From assembly GCA_003534295.1 (NCBI GenBank), contig DPDV01000002.1, forward strand, positions 1 through 64,000: a stretch of DNA of 64,000 bases, in the 5' to 3' direction. Shown one piece after another: positions 26,640 through 34,747 of the stretch; position 1 is the first letter of the stretch; the number at the start of each line of letters is the position of its first letter. The notes below the pieces were generated by a model, which was not told the DNA's origin, ran no database searches, and was given only the letters and a program-made list of their open reading frames with translations. The stretch comes from Clostridiales bacterium. GTDB lineage: Bacteria; Bacillota; Clostridia; TANB77; CAG-508. The position numbers and the translations under genes were made by a program.

Positions 26640-26680
26640 AAATTTCAGAGTTTGAAAAAAACTTTGAAATTTATTTTTAA
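26640..26680 (+). terminator. terminator-like hairpin near the left end of the element
   Basis: A 14 bp stem (26640-26653 with 26659-26672, AAATTTCAGAGTTT/AAACTTTGAAATTT, one G-U) has a 5 nt A-rich loop and TATTTTT after it. It would end transcription entering from the ZIP gene. Confidence 0.65.
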
Positions 26681-26795
26681 GCATTGACAAAAACAAATGT
26701 TGATATAAAATTGAGAAAAATAAATTTTGTAAGTTTATGAAAAAGCTTTAAATATTATGATAAAATATTAAATAATTTTATATATAATAAAGATT

Positions 26796-26873
26796 TATTG
26801 AATGACTATAATACAGATATTCAAAAGCTAAAAAACGAGATAAAATCGATAAATATAATATTAAGTTGTTGAG
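26796..26873 (+). pseudogene. fragment of a second serine-recombinase C-terminus
   Basis: Translation gives NDYNTDIQKLKNEIKSINI followed by a stop. This matches the coiled-coil part of the intact recombinase (KYDYGKILKKLENEIKLINN, encoded near 28576-28640), both in protein and in DNA (AAAACGAGATAAAAT shared). It is a remnant of an earlier or duplicated recombinase gene. Confidence 0.6.
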
Positions 26874-26885
26874 GAAGAATAATAA

Positions 26886-26981
26886 ATGAAATATGATAAT
26901 AGAAAAAAAGCAGATAAATTAACTCGTTCAAGTGCTGCTGAGTATTTAACATATGTAGCAGCTGCTGAACAAAATGGATGA
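26886..26981 (+). pseudogene. N-terminal remnant of a RhuM-family gene
   Basis: 31 codons from ATG 26886 to TGA 26979, with GAGGAAG upstream. The product MKYDNRKKADKLTRSSAAEY continues as LTYVAAAEQNG. The SSAAEYLTYVAA stretch matches the start of the RhuM virulence-protein/phage-associated family, which normally exceeds 300 residues. The rest is missing and a hairpin follows immediately. Confidence 0.55.
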
Positions 26982-26995
26982 TATATTTTACTAAC

Positions 26996-27039
26996 AAGGG
27001 TAGGTATGCGATATCGAAAGATATGGTATACCTACCCTT
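26996..27039 (+). terminator. long hairpin with GAAA tetraloop
   Basis: AAGGGTAGGTAT (26996-27007) pairs perfectly with ATACCTACCCTT (27028-27039). Inside it ATATC-GAAA-GATAT forms a second stem with a GNRA loop. It sits directly after the RhuM fragment and may be a terminator or a structured RNA or DNA element. Confidence 0.6.
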
Positions 27040-27155
27040 AAACTATTTATGAACAGATGTGGACATATTTAAAAAAATCAAAAATAAATTTTAATATAAG
27101 GAAGAATTTTTGTAAGAAAACGGATGTATATATAGTATAGGGAGAGTGAATTAAT

Positions 27156-27293
27156 ATGAGTGAAACTTTCAAAATTAATATGTACTTCGACGAAAAGGGT
27201 GAAGAGTTAGAAAGATTAATAAAATATTTAATAATTAATACCTTAAAGAAAAATACTTTTGGGCATCAAAAATTTGTTCTAAATAAAATATAA
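27156..27293 (+). CDS. small protein (45 residues) upstream of the recombinase
   Basis: ATG 27156 to TAA 27291, with GGGAGAG ten bases upstream. The product begins MSETFKINMYFDEKGEELER, continues as LIKYLIINTLKKN and ends HQKFVLNKI. It is probably one or two helices. I do not recognise a named family. Its place before a large serine recombinase suggests a small accessory or regulatory partner such as a directionality factor, which is a guess. Confidence 0.5.
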   Translation: MSETFKINMYFDEKGEELERLIKYLIINTLKKNTFGHQKFVLNKI

Positions 27294-27313
27294 TAGAAAT
27301 TAGATACAAATAC

Positions 27314-27362
27314 GCGGACTTTAAAATGTTCTAATAAGTGCCAATGTTTTAATGTCCGCTTT
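27314..27362 (+). terminator. imperfect hairpin between the small gene and the recombinase
   Basis: GCGGACTTTAAAATGTT (27314-27330) pairs imperfectly with AATGTTTTAATGTCCGC (about 27344-27360), followed by TTTTG. It could be a terminator, or hold the recombinase leader. Confidence 0.55.
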
Positions 27363-27391
27363 TGTTATTAACAGCATATAAGGGAGAAAAG

Positions 27392-28948
27392 ATGCTTGAA
27401 CAAATAGAAAAAACAATATACAAGGTAGCAATTTATATAAGGCTATCAAAAGAAGACGTAGATAGAGGCTATGACGAAAGTGAAAGTATAAAAAATCAAA
27501 GAATGTTACTAACAGAATATGTGCAAAAATTAGGATGGAAGTACCAATTAATAGATACATATATAGATCAAGGCTTTACAGGAACAAACTTTAATAGACC
27601 AGCCTTTCAGCGAATGATTAAAGATATCAATTCAGGAAAAGTTAATATGGTTGTAACAAAAGACTTGTCCCGTTTAGGCCGTGATTACATAGAAACAGGA
27701 GAATATATCGAAAAATGGTTTCCTGAAAACAATGTTAGATATGTTTCTCTAACTGATGGTATAGATACTTTTGAAACATCAAATGGAAATAATGATATTG
27801 TACCTTTTAAATCAATATTAAATGATATGTATTCAAAAGACTTATCAAAAAAAATTAGAACAGCACTTCACACAATGCAAAAACAGGGGAAATGGGTAGG
27901 GGGAAAAACGCCACTTGGATACATAAAAGATTCAAATGACAAAAATAAATTAATAATTTATGAACCAGAGGCAAAAATAGTAAGAACCATCTTTAATATG
28001 GCAGCTAATGGAAATCAAGTTGGAGCAATAAGAGATTACTTAAACAATAGCAATATTCCAACAGCAAATAAATCAAGATATAATAAAGATTCATTTTGGG
28101 AAAATAAAACAGTAAAAAACATATTAAAAAATAAGGTTTATATAGGCACAACAGTGCAAAATAAAAGAAGTAGAATAAGTTATAAAAATAGAAAAATTAG
28201 ACCAAATCCAGAAGAAAAATGGATAGCTGTAGAAAATACACATGATGCAATAATAGATAAAAAAATATTTGATACTGTGCAAAAAATTGTAATAGTTCAA
28301 AACTACAATAGAAATGAAAAGAAAAATACCTTTTTGCTAGATGGTTTACTTTTTTGTTATGAATGCAAACATAAAATAGGAGTAAGAGGAAAAAAGAATG
28401 GCAATTATTATATGGTATGTAATAATTATCGCAGAAATTCAAAGTTAAAACTTTGCACATCACATGGTTTTAGCTATTCTAATTTAGAAGAGACTATAAT
28501 TAACTGTATAAAAAATTTATTTCAAAAAATAGATAGTGAAAAAGTAGAATTAGAAGTAAAAAATGGAATGACAAAATATGATTATGGAAAAATACTTAAA
28601 AAACTAGAAAACGAGATAAAATTGATAAATAATAATATTGACCAAATGTATGTAGACAAATTAAACAATAAGATAAGTGAAGAAATGTATGAAAGATTAT
28701 TGAAGAAATTTAAGAATGAAATAGGGGAAAAAGAAAACGAATACCTAGAAATTAAACAGCAAAAAGAAGAATCAAAACAAGATAATACTGAGAAGATAAA
28801 AAATGTTGTACAAGAATTTCTAGAGTTAAAAGAACTAACACCAGAATTTATGAAAGTAATTATTAATAGAATTGAGATACATCAAGATAAACATGTAGAT
28901 TTATATTTCAATTTTAAACAATTAAATAACTTAAAAGAAAAAACATAA
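27392..28948 (+). CDS. large serine recombinase (site-specific integrase)
   Basis: About 518 residues from ATG 27392, chosen for AGGGAG six bases upstream. The resolvase catalytic domain is at about 11-160: AIYIRLS with the nucleophilic serine, then DLSRLGRDYIETG. The recombinase domain follows (QGKWVGGKTPLGYI onward). A zinc ribbon has paired cysteines (CYECKHKIG and CNNYRRNSKLKLC). A C-terminal coiled coil ends the protein. This architecture performs integration and, with a partner factor, excision between short att sites. The domain order is complete, so the enzyme should be active. Confidence 0.93.
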   Translation: MLEQIEKTIYKVAIYIRLSKEDVDRGYDESESIKNQRMLLTEYVQKLGWKYQLIDTYIDQGFTGTNFNRPAFQRMIKDINSGKVNMVVTKDLSRLGRDYIETGEYIEKWFPENNVRYVSLTDGIDTFETSNGNNDIVPFKSILNDMYSKDLSKKIRTALHTMQKQGKWVGGKTPLGYIKDSNDKNKLIIYEPEAKIVRTIFNMAANGNQVGAIRDYLNNSNIPTANKSRYNKDSFWENKTVKNILKNKVYIGTTVQNKRSRISYKNRKIRPNPEEKWIAVENTHDAIIDKKIFDTVQKIVIVQNYNRNEKKNTFLLDGLLFCYECKHKIGVRGKKNGNYYMVCNNYRRNSKLKLCTSHGFSYSNLEETIINCIKNLFQKIDSEKVELEVKNGMTKYDYGKILKKLENEIKLINNNIDQMYVDKLNNKISEEMYERLLKKFKNEIGEKENEYLEIKQQKEESKQDNTEKIKNVVQEFLELKELTPEFMKVIINRIEIHQDKHVDLYFNFKQLNNLKEKT

Positions 28949-28958
28949 GGCTAATTTA

Positions 28959-29315
28959 ATGTCAAATATTAGATTAGTCTTAAATAAAAGGTTAAACTGC
29001 CTATTTTTGTATCAACCAGAAGGAATTTCTATGGCAGTACCAATGAAAAATGGTGGTATGAACCCAATACGAGTAGTTTTTTACGTAATTTTATCTGGAA
29101 TAACTACAGGAGTAGGTGCCTTTTTTGGTGGACTAATAGGTTCAATATCGCAAGCTATAATTGCGCTATGCTTAGCATTTGCAGCAGGAGCAATGATTTA
29201 TGTAGTTTCGGGAGAGCTAACACCAGAAGCAAATAAGTTATATAGTGGTAGAATGACAGCAATTGGTAACATTTGTGGATTATTATTGGGGATAATAGCA
29301 TTAAATATTACCTAA
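28959..29315 (+). CDS. 3' part of the interrupted ZIP-family transporter gene
   Basis: From 29026 the frame continues the transporter: ISMAVPMKNGGMNP, two further membrane helices (VVFYVILSGITTGVGAFFGGL and IIALCLAFAAGAMIYVV) and ELTPEANKLYSG, ending at TAA 29313. The open frame back to 28959 is element sequence and need not be translated. The remaining codons are free of damage, consistent with recent insertion or continued selection through excision. Confidence 0.85.
   Translation: MSNIRLVLNKRLNCLFLYQPEGISMAVPMKNGGMNPIRVVFYVILSGITTGVGAFFGGLIGSISQAIIALCLAFAAGAMIYVVSGELTPEANKLYSGRMTAIGNICGLLLGIIALNIT
29016..29025 (+). repeat. right attachment core (attR) CCAGAAGGAA
   Basis: Second copy of the 10 bp core found at 26574-26583. 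The flanking bases differ on each side, so the shared core ends within one base of these limits. Confidence 0.8.
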
Positions 29316-29319
29316 TATG

Positions 29320-29349
29320 TTGAAAAATAAAAAATATAAATGTTATAAT
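29320..29349 (+). promoter_or_regulatory. promoter of the phosphatase-pcrA pair
   Basis: TTGAAA (29320-29325), 18 bp spacer, TATAAT (29344-29349). It starts immediately after the ZIP stop codon. Confidence 0.75.
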
Positions 29350-29384
29350 ATTAATACTAAAGAAAAAGATAGGAAGTGAAACAA

Positions 29385-29849
29385 TTGAAAATAATGTTTG
29401 TGTGCACAGGAAATACATGTAGAAGTGCAATGGCACATCATATGCTTGAAAAAATGATAAAAGAAAAAGATAATGTAGAAGTATATTCTTGCGGAATATA
29501 TGCAGATAGTGGAGAACCAGCAACATATAGTGCAATAGATGTAATGAAAGAATATGGTGTTGATATGAATAATCATAGAGCAACAAATATTAAAGAAACA
29601 AAAATTGAGCAGATGGATTTAATATTATGTGCAACAGTATCTCATAAGCAGATAGTGCTAAATATGTATCCTGAATTAACTGGTAAGGTATATACATTGA
29701 AAGAATATGTTGGAATTGGAAAAGAAGGAAAAAATATGGACATAAAAGACCCATGGGGGTGCAATATAGAAACATATAAACAATGTGCAGAAGAAATAAA
29801 GCAATGTTTAGAAATGCTGATAGACAATAATTCTAAGAAAGGAATATAA
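29385..29849 (+). CDS. low-molecular-weight protein arginine/tyrosine phosphatase (YwlE type)
   Basis: About 154 residues from TTG 29385. AGGAAG lies eight bases upstream of that TTG, while the earlier in-frame GTG at 29376 overlaps it. The phosphatase P-loop VCTGNTCRSAM (C-x5-R) is near residues 6-16 and the general acid lies in the KDPWGCNIETY loop near 126. The Thr in the P-loop (CTGNTCR) is the residue that gives YwlE-type enzymes specificity for phosphoarginine, so McsB counteraction is likely. pcrA follows six nt after the stop. Confidence 0.85.
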   Translation: MKIMFVCTGNTCRSAMAHHMLEKMIKEKDNVEVYSCGIYADSGEPATYSAIDVMKEYGVDMNNHRATNIKETKIEQMDLILCATVSHKQIVLNMYPELTGKVYTLKEYVGIGKEGKNMDIKDPWGCNIETYKQCAEEIKQCLEMLIDNNSKKGI

Positions 29850-29855
29850 ACAAAA

Positions 29856-32156
29856 ATGCAGAATCTAATAGAAGGATTAAATGATAAACAAAAAGAAGCA
29901 GTCTTAGCAACAGAAGGACCATGCCTAGTTATAGCGGGAGCAGGAAGCGGAAAGACAAAAGTGTTAACACATAAAATTGCATATCTATTGTCAGAAAAAA
30001 ATGTTAAACCATGGAATATACTATCAATAACATTTACAAATAAAGCGGCAAACGAAATGAAACAAAGAGTAGAAAAACTAGTGGGCGAAGCATCTCAAGA
30101 AATGTGGCTAGGAACATTCCACTCTATTTGTGTACGTATATTAAGAAGATTCATAGATAGAATAGGGTTTGACACTACATTCTTGATTTTTGATTCGACA
30201 GATCAAAGAACATTAGTAAAAGAATGTATAAAATCAATAGGATTAGATGATAAGCTTTTTACAGATAGAAGTGTATTATCTGAAATAAGTAACGGAAAAA
30301 ATGATATGTTAGAACCAAAAGCATATCAAGTAAAATATAATGGAGACTTTAGAAAAGAAAAAATAGGCGAAGTATATGAATTATACCAAAAAAAATTGAA
30401 AGAAAACAATGCACTAGATTTTGATGATATTATAAACTACACAATTAAAATATTAACAGAAAATCCGGATGTTTTGGAATATTATACAGAAAAATTTAAA
30501 TATGTACTTGTAGACGAATATCAAGATACAAACAAAGCACAATTTATGTTAGTATCTATATTAGCCTCAAAATATGGAAATATAACAGTTGTAGGCGATA
30601 ATGACCAAGGGATATATTCATTTAGGGGAGCAGATATTACAAACATACTAAACTTTGAAAAAGACTTTCCGGGTAGTAAAATAGTAAAACTAGAGCAAAA
30701 TTATAGATGTACAGGTAATATATTAAAAGCAGCAAATGCAGTTATAAAAAACAATGAAAACAAATATGATAAAAAATTATGGACAGAAAATGAAGAAGGA
30801 AAACTACCTTGTATCTATAAAGCAGAAGACGAATATGATGAAGCATCATACATAGTAAAGCAAATAAATATGCTTAAAATGGAAGAATATTTAAAATTAT
30901 CTGATTTTGTAATATTGTACAGAATGAATTCACAATCAAGGGCAATAGAAGATATATTCAGACGAGAAAATATTCCATACAAAATTATTGGAGGACTAAA
31001 ATTCTATGAAAGAAAAGAAATAAAAGATATAATTGCATATTTAAGATTAATATTTAATACTTCAGATAATTTATCACTAAAAAGAATTATAAATGAACCT
31101 AAAAGAGGCATAGGAAAAACAAGCCTAGATAATATACAAGATATATCTGATAAAACAGGTAAGTCAATGTATGAAATAATAAAATATGCAGAACAATATG
31201 AGCTAAATAGGGTAAAGGCAAATAGCATACAATTTGTGGAAGTAATAGAAGAGCTAAGAAAGCAAGTAAACCAAATTCCTATATCAGAGCTAATAAAATT
31301 GACATTAAATAAAACAGGATATGTAAAAGCATTAGAAAATGAAAATACAATTGAAGCGGAAAGTAGAATACAAAACTTGGAGGAATTTTTAACAGTAGCA
31401 ATAGAGTTTGAGGAGCAAATGGCAGAAAACACATTGGCAGAATTTTTAGAAAGTATAAGTCTAACAAGCGATATAGATAATATGGAAGAAAGCGAAGATA
31501 CCGTTACTTTAATGACTTTGCACAGTGCAAAAGGGCTAGAATTTCCAGTGGTATTTTTAGTAGGAATGGAAGAAGGAATATTTCCAGGATATAAATCAAT
31601 AGGAGAAATTAAAGAATTAGAAGAAGAAAGGCGATTATTCTATGTTGGAATAACCAGAGCAATGCAGTATTTATATTTGACTTGTGCAAAAAGAAGAACA
31701 ATATTTGGTTCTACAAGCTACAACCAGATGTCAAGATTTTTAAAAGAAATACCAAAAGATTTATTAGACGGTTATGAAGAAATAGACAATGAAGATAATA
31801 ATTCATTTAAAGACTCAAATTATGGTTGGGAATATGGAACAAATTATGCAGGAAAAGTTAAAACATATAAATTTGACAATGTAGAGAAAATACCGGAAGT
31901 TAAAGAAAAAGTGGGGGCATTTCAGTTTAGAACGGCAGAGAGCTTTTTAAATTCATTAAATAAAAAGGCAAGTGATAGACAAGTGGATATAACTAAATAT
32001 AAAGAAGGACAAAGAATCTATCATAAAAAATTTGGAGAAGGAACCATAAATAAAATAGAACAAGAAGGCGAAGATTATAAGTTAGACATACAGTTTGATA
32101 AAGTAGGACATAAAAGGTTAATGGCAAAATTTGCGGAATTAGAAATAATAGAATAA
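29856..32156 (+). CDS. pcrA: ATP-dependent DNA helicase PcrA/UvrD
   Basis: 766 residues. Superfamily 1 motifs are in order: Q-motif LNDKQKEAV; motif I AGAGSGKT; motif Ia TFTNKAANEMKQR; motif II VDEYQDTN; motif III GDNDQGIYSFRGA; motif IV LEQNYRCTGNI; motif V TLHSAKGLEFPVVFLVGMEEG; motif VI EERRLFYVGITRAM. A C-terminal tudor-like RNA-polymerase interaction domain (GQRIYHKKFGEGTINKIE) is present. It acts in nucleotide excision repair and replication restart. Confidence 0.95.
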   Translation: MQNLIEGLNDKQKEAVLATEGPCLVIAGAGSGKTKVLTHKIAYLLSEKNVKPWNILSITFTNKAANEMKQRVEKLVGEASQEMWLGTFHSICVRILRRFIDRIGFDTTFLIFDSTDQRTLVKECIKSIGLDDKLFTDRSVLSEISNGKNDMLEPKAYQVKYNGDFRKEKIGEVYELYQKKLKENNALDFDDIINYTIKILTENPDVLEYYTEKFKYVLVDEYQDTNKAQFMLVSILASKYGNITVVGDNDQGIYSFRGADITNILNFEKDFPGSKIVKLEQNYRCTGNILKAANAVIKNNENKYDKKLWTENEEGKLPCIYKAEDEYDEASYIVKQINMLKMEEYLKLSDFVILYRMNSQSRAIEDIFRRENIPYKIIGGLKFYERKEIKDIIAYLRLIFNTSDNLSLKRIINEPKRGIGKTSLDNIQDISDKTGKSMYEIIKYAEQYELNRVKANSIQFVEVIEELRKQVNQIPISELIKLTLNKTGYVKALENENTIEAESRIQNLEEFLTVAIEFEEQMAENTLAEFLESISLTSDIDNMEESEDTVTLMTLHSAKGLEFPVVFLVGMEEGIFPGYKSIGEIKELEEERRLFYVGITRAMQYLYLTCAKRRTIFGSTSYNQMSRFLKEIPKDLLDGYEEIDNEDNNSFKDSNYGWEYGTNYAGKVKTYKFDNVEKIPEVKEKVGAFQFRTAESFLNSLNKKASDRQVDITKYKEGQRIYHKKFGEGTINKIEQEGEDYKLDIQFDKVGHKRLMAKFAELEIIE

Positions 32157-32177
32157 CAAATTGAGTTATATGTAAAT

Positions 32178-32213
32178 AAGAGCAGTTCAGTACACAGAAT
32201 GACTGCTCTTAAA
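32178..32213 (+). terminator. terminator after pcrA
   Basis: AAGAGCAGTTCA (32178-32189) pairs with TGACTGCTCTT (32200-32210), one bulged base, loop of about 10 nt. Confidence 0.75.
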
Positions 32214-32242
32214 CAAGGATGTCCAAAATTGTGCAAATGGAA

Positions 32243-32265
32243 CAATTAGGGACTGTTCCTAATTG
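32243..32265. repeat. 23 bp palindrome related to the 169-185 element
   Basis: CAATTAGGGAC-T-GTTCCTAATTG is palindromic apart from one G-T pair. It shares GGGAC-N-GT(C/T)CC and the AATTG flank with the element at 169. It abuts the coat-protein gene end on the minus strand. Confidence 0.55.
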
Positions 32266-32504
32266 AGAAGTTCTGTTTTTACTGTTTGTATTTCTGTTAT
32301 TGTTGCTGGTTGAGCAGGTTTGTAATAGCCTTTGTTTTGTGCTATTTTAAATAGCTCGTACTGAAAGCTTTCATCACTATTGCGTATTTGTTGTATAGTT
32401 TGTCTTAATTGCATATTTTCTGCTTCTGAAATGACTCCTTGATATGTTGTAAGACTTGCTTTTACTCCGTCTAAAACGTCGTTAACCATTGTTTTTTCAT
32501 CCAT
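32259..32504 (-). CDS. CotF-family spore coat protein
   Basis: 81 residues, MDEKTMVNDVLDGVKASLTT at the start, with an ISEAENMQLRQTIQQIRNSD core and a FQYELFKIAQNKGYYKPAQPA segment. The YYKPA motif near the C-terminus is typical of Clostridial CotF-like coat proteins. An AGGAGG-like site precedes the ATG. It lies 12 nt downstream of the second coat-like gene on the same strand. This is the main evidence in the window that the organism forms spores. Confidence 0.8.
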   Translation of the reverse strand: MDEKTMVNDVLDGVKASLTTYQGVISEAENMQLRQTIQQIRNSDESFQYELFKIAQNKGYYKPAQPATITEIQTVKTELLN

Positions 32505-32516
32505 TAAAAAATCCTC

Positions 32517-32705
32517 CTATCCATTTAAAAATGACATTAATTTTTGTTTAGTATTTAATGCATCTTGAGCTGATTTTGTAAAAATTTGCTTAATTTGTGG
32601 GTCTACTGCTTGTGAAGCATATGTGTTTAGTTTTTGATAAGATGTTTCGTGTGCTCCTATCAAATGTCTTAAATTCTGTAATTCTACTTGACTTAAATTT
32701 GGCAT
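32517..32705 (-). CDS. small CotF-like spore coat protein
   Basis: 62 residues from the ATG at 32705 (MPNLSQVELQNLRHLIGAHE). An upstream ATG at 32723 is less likely because AGGAAGGGTG sits between them at the right spacing. A helical hairpin with KLNTYASQAVDPQIKQIF is typical of the small partner encoded upstream of CotF-type coat genes. It is probably the first gene of a two-gene sporulation transcript. Confidence 0.75.
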   Translation of the reverse strand: MPNLSQVELQNLRHLIGAHETSYQKLNTYASQAVDPQIKQIFTKSAQDALNTKQKLMSFLNG

Positions 32706-32923
32706 TTTCACCCTTCCTTTCATAAGTAATATAAAGATATTATGAACATTAAATATTCATTTTATACAATAAATTGAATAAAAATGGAAGAAAAACAGTA
32801 TAAAAATGAGGAAAAGACAGTAAAACACTATGTAAGCACGTAGAAGAAAGAATTCAAGTTGAAGTTGTTATTGTAAAATAAATAAAAATGGTATAAAATA
32901 ATACAGATTATAATGATAGGAGA

Positions 32924-33907
32924 GTGTTTATTATTAATATACTAAAAAATGTAGCTATATACTCAAGAAAAACAATAAAAATTCTTGTTTTAGTGGCATT
33001 AGCAGTTATTTTTATTGGCAGTATTGTGTTTTTTTACTACAAACCGACATATGCAGTAACATTAAATGGAGAATTTGTTGGATATACAGATAACAAAAGT
33101 AATATGCAAAAAAAGATAAATAAATATATAAATGCAGAAGAACAATCAAATGTTGCATTTATTCAAGTTGACCAAATGCCAGAATATAAGCTTTGCCTAT
33201 TAAAGAAAAATGTAAATTGTAACGACGAAGAAATTTATGCAAAGGCTATAGAAGATGGGACAGCATATTATAAATATTACGCAATAACAGATGATAAAGA
33301 GGAAAAGGCTTATGTGGCGACATTTAATGAGGCAGAAAAAGTTATTGCGGAATTAAAGGAAAAAGATAGTGATAACAAAGAAGAGTTAGGAATTGTAGAA
33401 AAATACGAGACAGAATTAAAAGAATTCACAGATGTTGAAAAATGTGTGGCTAAATTATATGTAGAACCGCCACCACAGATAGTATACGCAAGTGTTGCAG
33501 GATATGCTTCTGGAAATTCAAATGCAAAAGTTGATATAGGAATTAGTTTAATACAACCTGTATCTGGAATAATAACTTCAAGATTTGGACCAAGAACAAG
33601 AAACAACCATGGAGGACTTGATATTGGAGCACCAGGAGGGACACCTATAATGGCGGCAGCATCTGGAACTGTAACAACAGCGGGTTGGTTAGATGATTAT
33701 GGATATTTGGTAGTAATATCACATGGAAATGGAGTTCAAACAGCATATGCACATTGTAGTCAAATATTAGTATCAACAGGGCAAAGCGTAAGTCAGGGAG
33801 AAGTAATTGCAAAAGTTGGAACAACAGGAAGGTCAACAGGAAATCATTTACACTTAGAGGTAAGAGTAAATGGAGTAAGATATGATCCACAAAATTATGT
33901 ATATTAA
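32924..33907 (+). CDS. M23-family peptidoglycan endopeptidase with membrane anchor
   Basis: Up to 327 residues. An N-terminal membrane helix (about 20-40) is followed by a charged region, then the LytM/M23 domain at about 205-327. Zinc ligands are in HGGLDIGAPGGTP and in the HLHLEVRVNG motif, with HG NGVQTAYAHC between. The enzyme should cut peptide cross-links in the wall. The start is uncertain: the only in-frame GTG (32924) overlaps the AGGAGAG ribosome binding site, so initiation at a nearby ATT (32930 or 32933) is possible. Confidence 0.85.
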   Translation: MFIINILKNVAIYSRKTIKILVLVALAVIFIGSIVFFYYKPTYAVTLNGEFVGYTDNKSNMQKKINKYINAEEQSNVAFIQVDQMPEYKLCLLKKNVNCNDEEIYAKAIEDGTAYYKYYAITDDKEEKAYVATFNEAEKVIAELKEKDSDNKEELGIVEKYETELKEFTDVEKCVAKLYVEPPPQIVYASVAGYASGNSNAKVDIGISLIQPVSGIITSRFGPRTRNNHGGLDIGAPGGTPIMAAASGTVTTAGWLDDYGYLVVISHGNGVQTAYAHCSQILVSTGQSVSQGEVIAKVGTTGRSTGNHLHLEVRVNGVRYDPQNYVY

Positions 33908-33918
33908 AAGGATGTTAA

Positions 33919-34638
33919 TTAAATAACATCCTCTTTTTTAGATATATGTTTATAAAATGCTATATGAGTTAATTGAATATATGGTAACAACCAAAGCATA
34001 CCTATACCAAAGGTTAAAGATGCTAATAGAGCCCAACCAATAAAGCTTAAATCAAGTATAAAGAATTTCCAACGGTTATTTGTCATTAGTTCTTTTGATT
34101 TTGCAACTGCATCTTTTGGTTGTAATTCAGTTTCTTCAATAGATATCACATCAGACATTATATAGTAGTATGATTTTACTATAAGCCATATTAAAGAAAC
34201 TGGGCAAATAATAGCTAAACAAATGACCAATACAGTAAGGTTTGCAGGCTGAGTCCAGTAAAAGACTATACCTAATGAAGTAAGAAGTATTGAAGAGATT
34301 ATTAAAAGTATAAATGGAACTAATAATTTTAAAAACACATTAAGAGCTACTTTCCAAGCTCTAGCAAAATTATTAAATCCTAATGTAAAAAAGTTAAATG
34401 CTGATGTATCTTCACCATTATAAAGCTTTACAAATTGGATTAATAAACCATATGCTAAAGGAACATTTATAATAGCAAAACCGATAGAAAGTATAGTATT
34501 AAGGCCGTTGAATGAATAGCTTAAAATGGTATTAAAAATAAAATTTATAGCCATATATGCAAGAGTTATACAAGCTGCTTTTCCCCATTTTCCAGATAGT
34601 TTTTCACGAGCTTTTGCTCTAAAACTTGATAAATTCAT
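33919..34638 (-). CDS. DUF975-family integral membrane protein
   Basis: 239 residues with about five membrane helices. The N-terminus MNLSSFRAKAREKLSGKWGKA and the ELQPKDAVAKSKELMTNNRW segment are characteristic of DUF975. The function is not known. It is convergent with the M23 peptidase gene and divergent from tex. AAGGAGA lies upstream of its ATG. Confidence 0.85.
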   Translation of the reverse strand: MNLSSFRAKAREKLSGKWGKAACITLAYMAINFIFNTILSYSFNGLNTILSIGFAIINVPLAYGLLIQFVKLYNGEDTSAFNFFTLGFNNFARAWKVALNVFLKLLVPFILLIISSILLTSLGIVFYWTQPANLTVLVICLAIICPVSLIWLIVKSYYYIMSDVISIEETELQPKDAVAKSKELMTNNRWKFFILDLSFIGWALLASLTFGIGMLWLLPYIQLTHIAFYKHISKKEDVI

Positions 34639-34747
34639 ATATAAAATCTCCTTTCCTTTTTTATAATATTATGATATATTAAGTATATGAAAAAATCAAG
34701 TAAAGTAGTAAGAAAAAACTCGAAAAATGTAAAAAGGAGCAAAAAAG

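Larger units (their letters stand above)
26574..29025 (+). mobile_element. 2.44 kb serine-recombinase element integrated in the ZIP gene
   Basis: The sequence CCAGAAGGAA is present at both junctions (26574-26583 and 29016-29025), and removing one copy plus the DNA between rejoins the ZIP frame exactly. The element holds one large serine recombinase, one small upstream gene and degraded fragments; there is no other cargo. The direct repeat is the probable crossover core. The size, lack of cargo and precise rejoining fit a minimal integrative element or an excision switch. Confidence 0.85.

Noticed and set aside
26127..29315. ZIP gene break as a further CGG recoding event
   Set aside because: There is no CGG at the break; the gene is split by a 2.4 kb element flanked by a 10 bp direct repeat.
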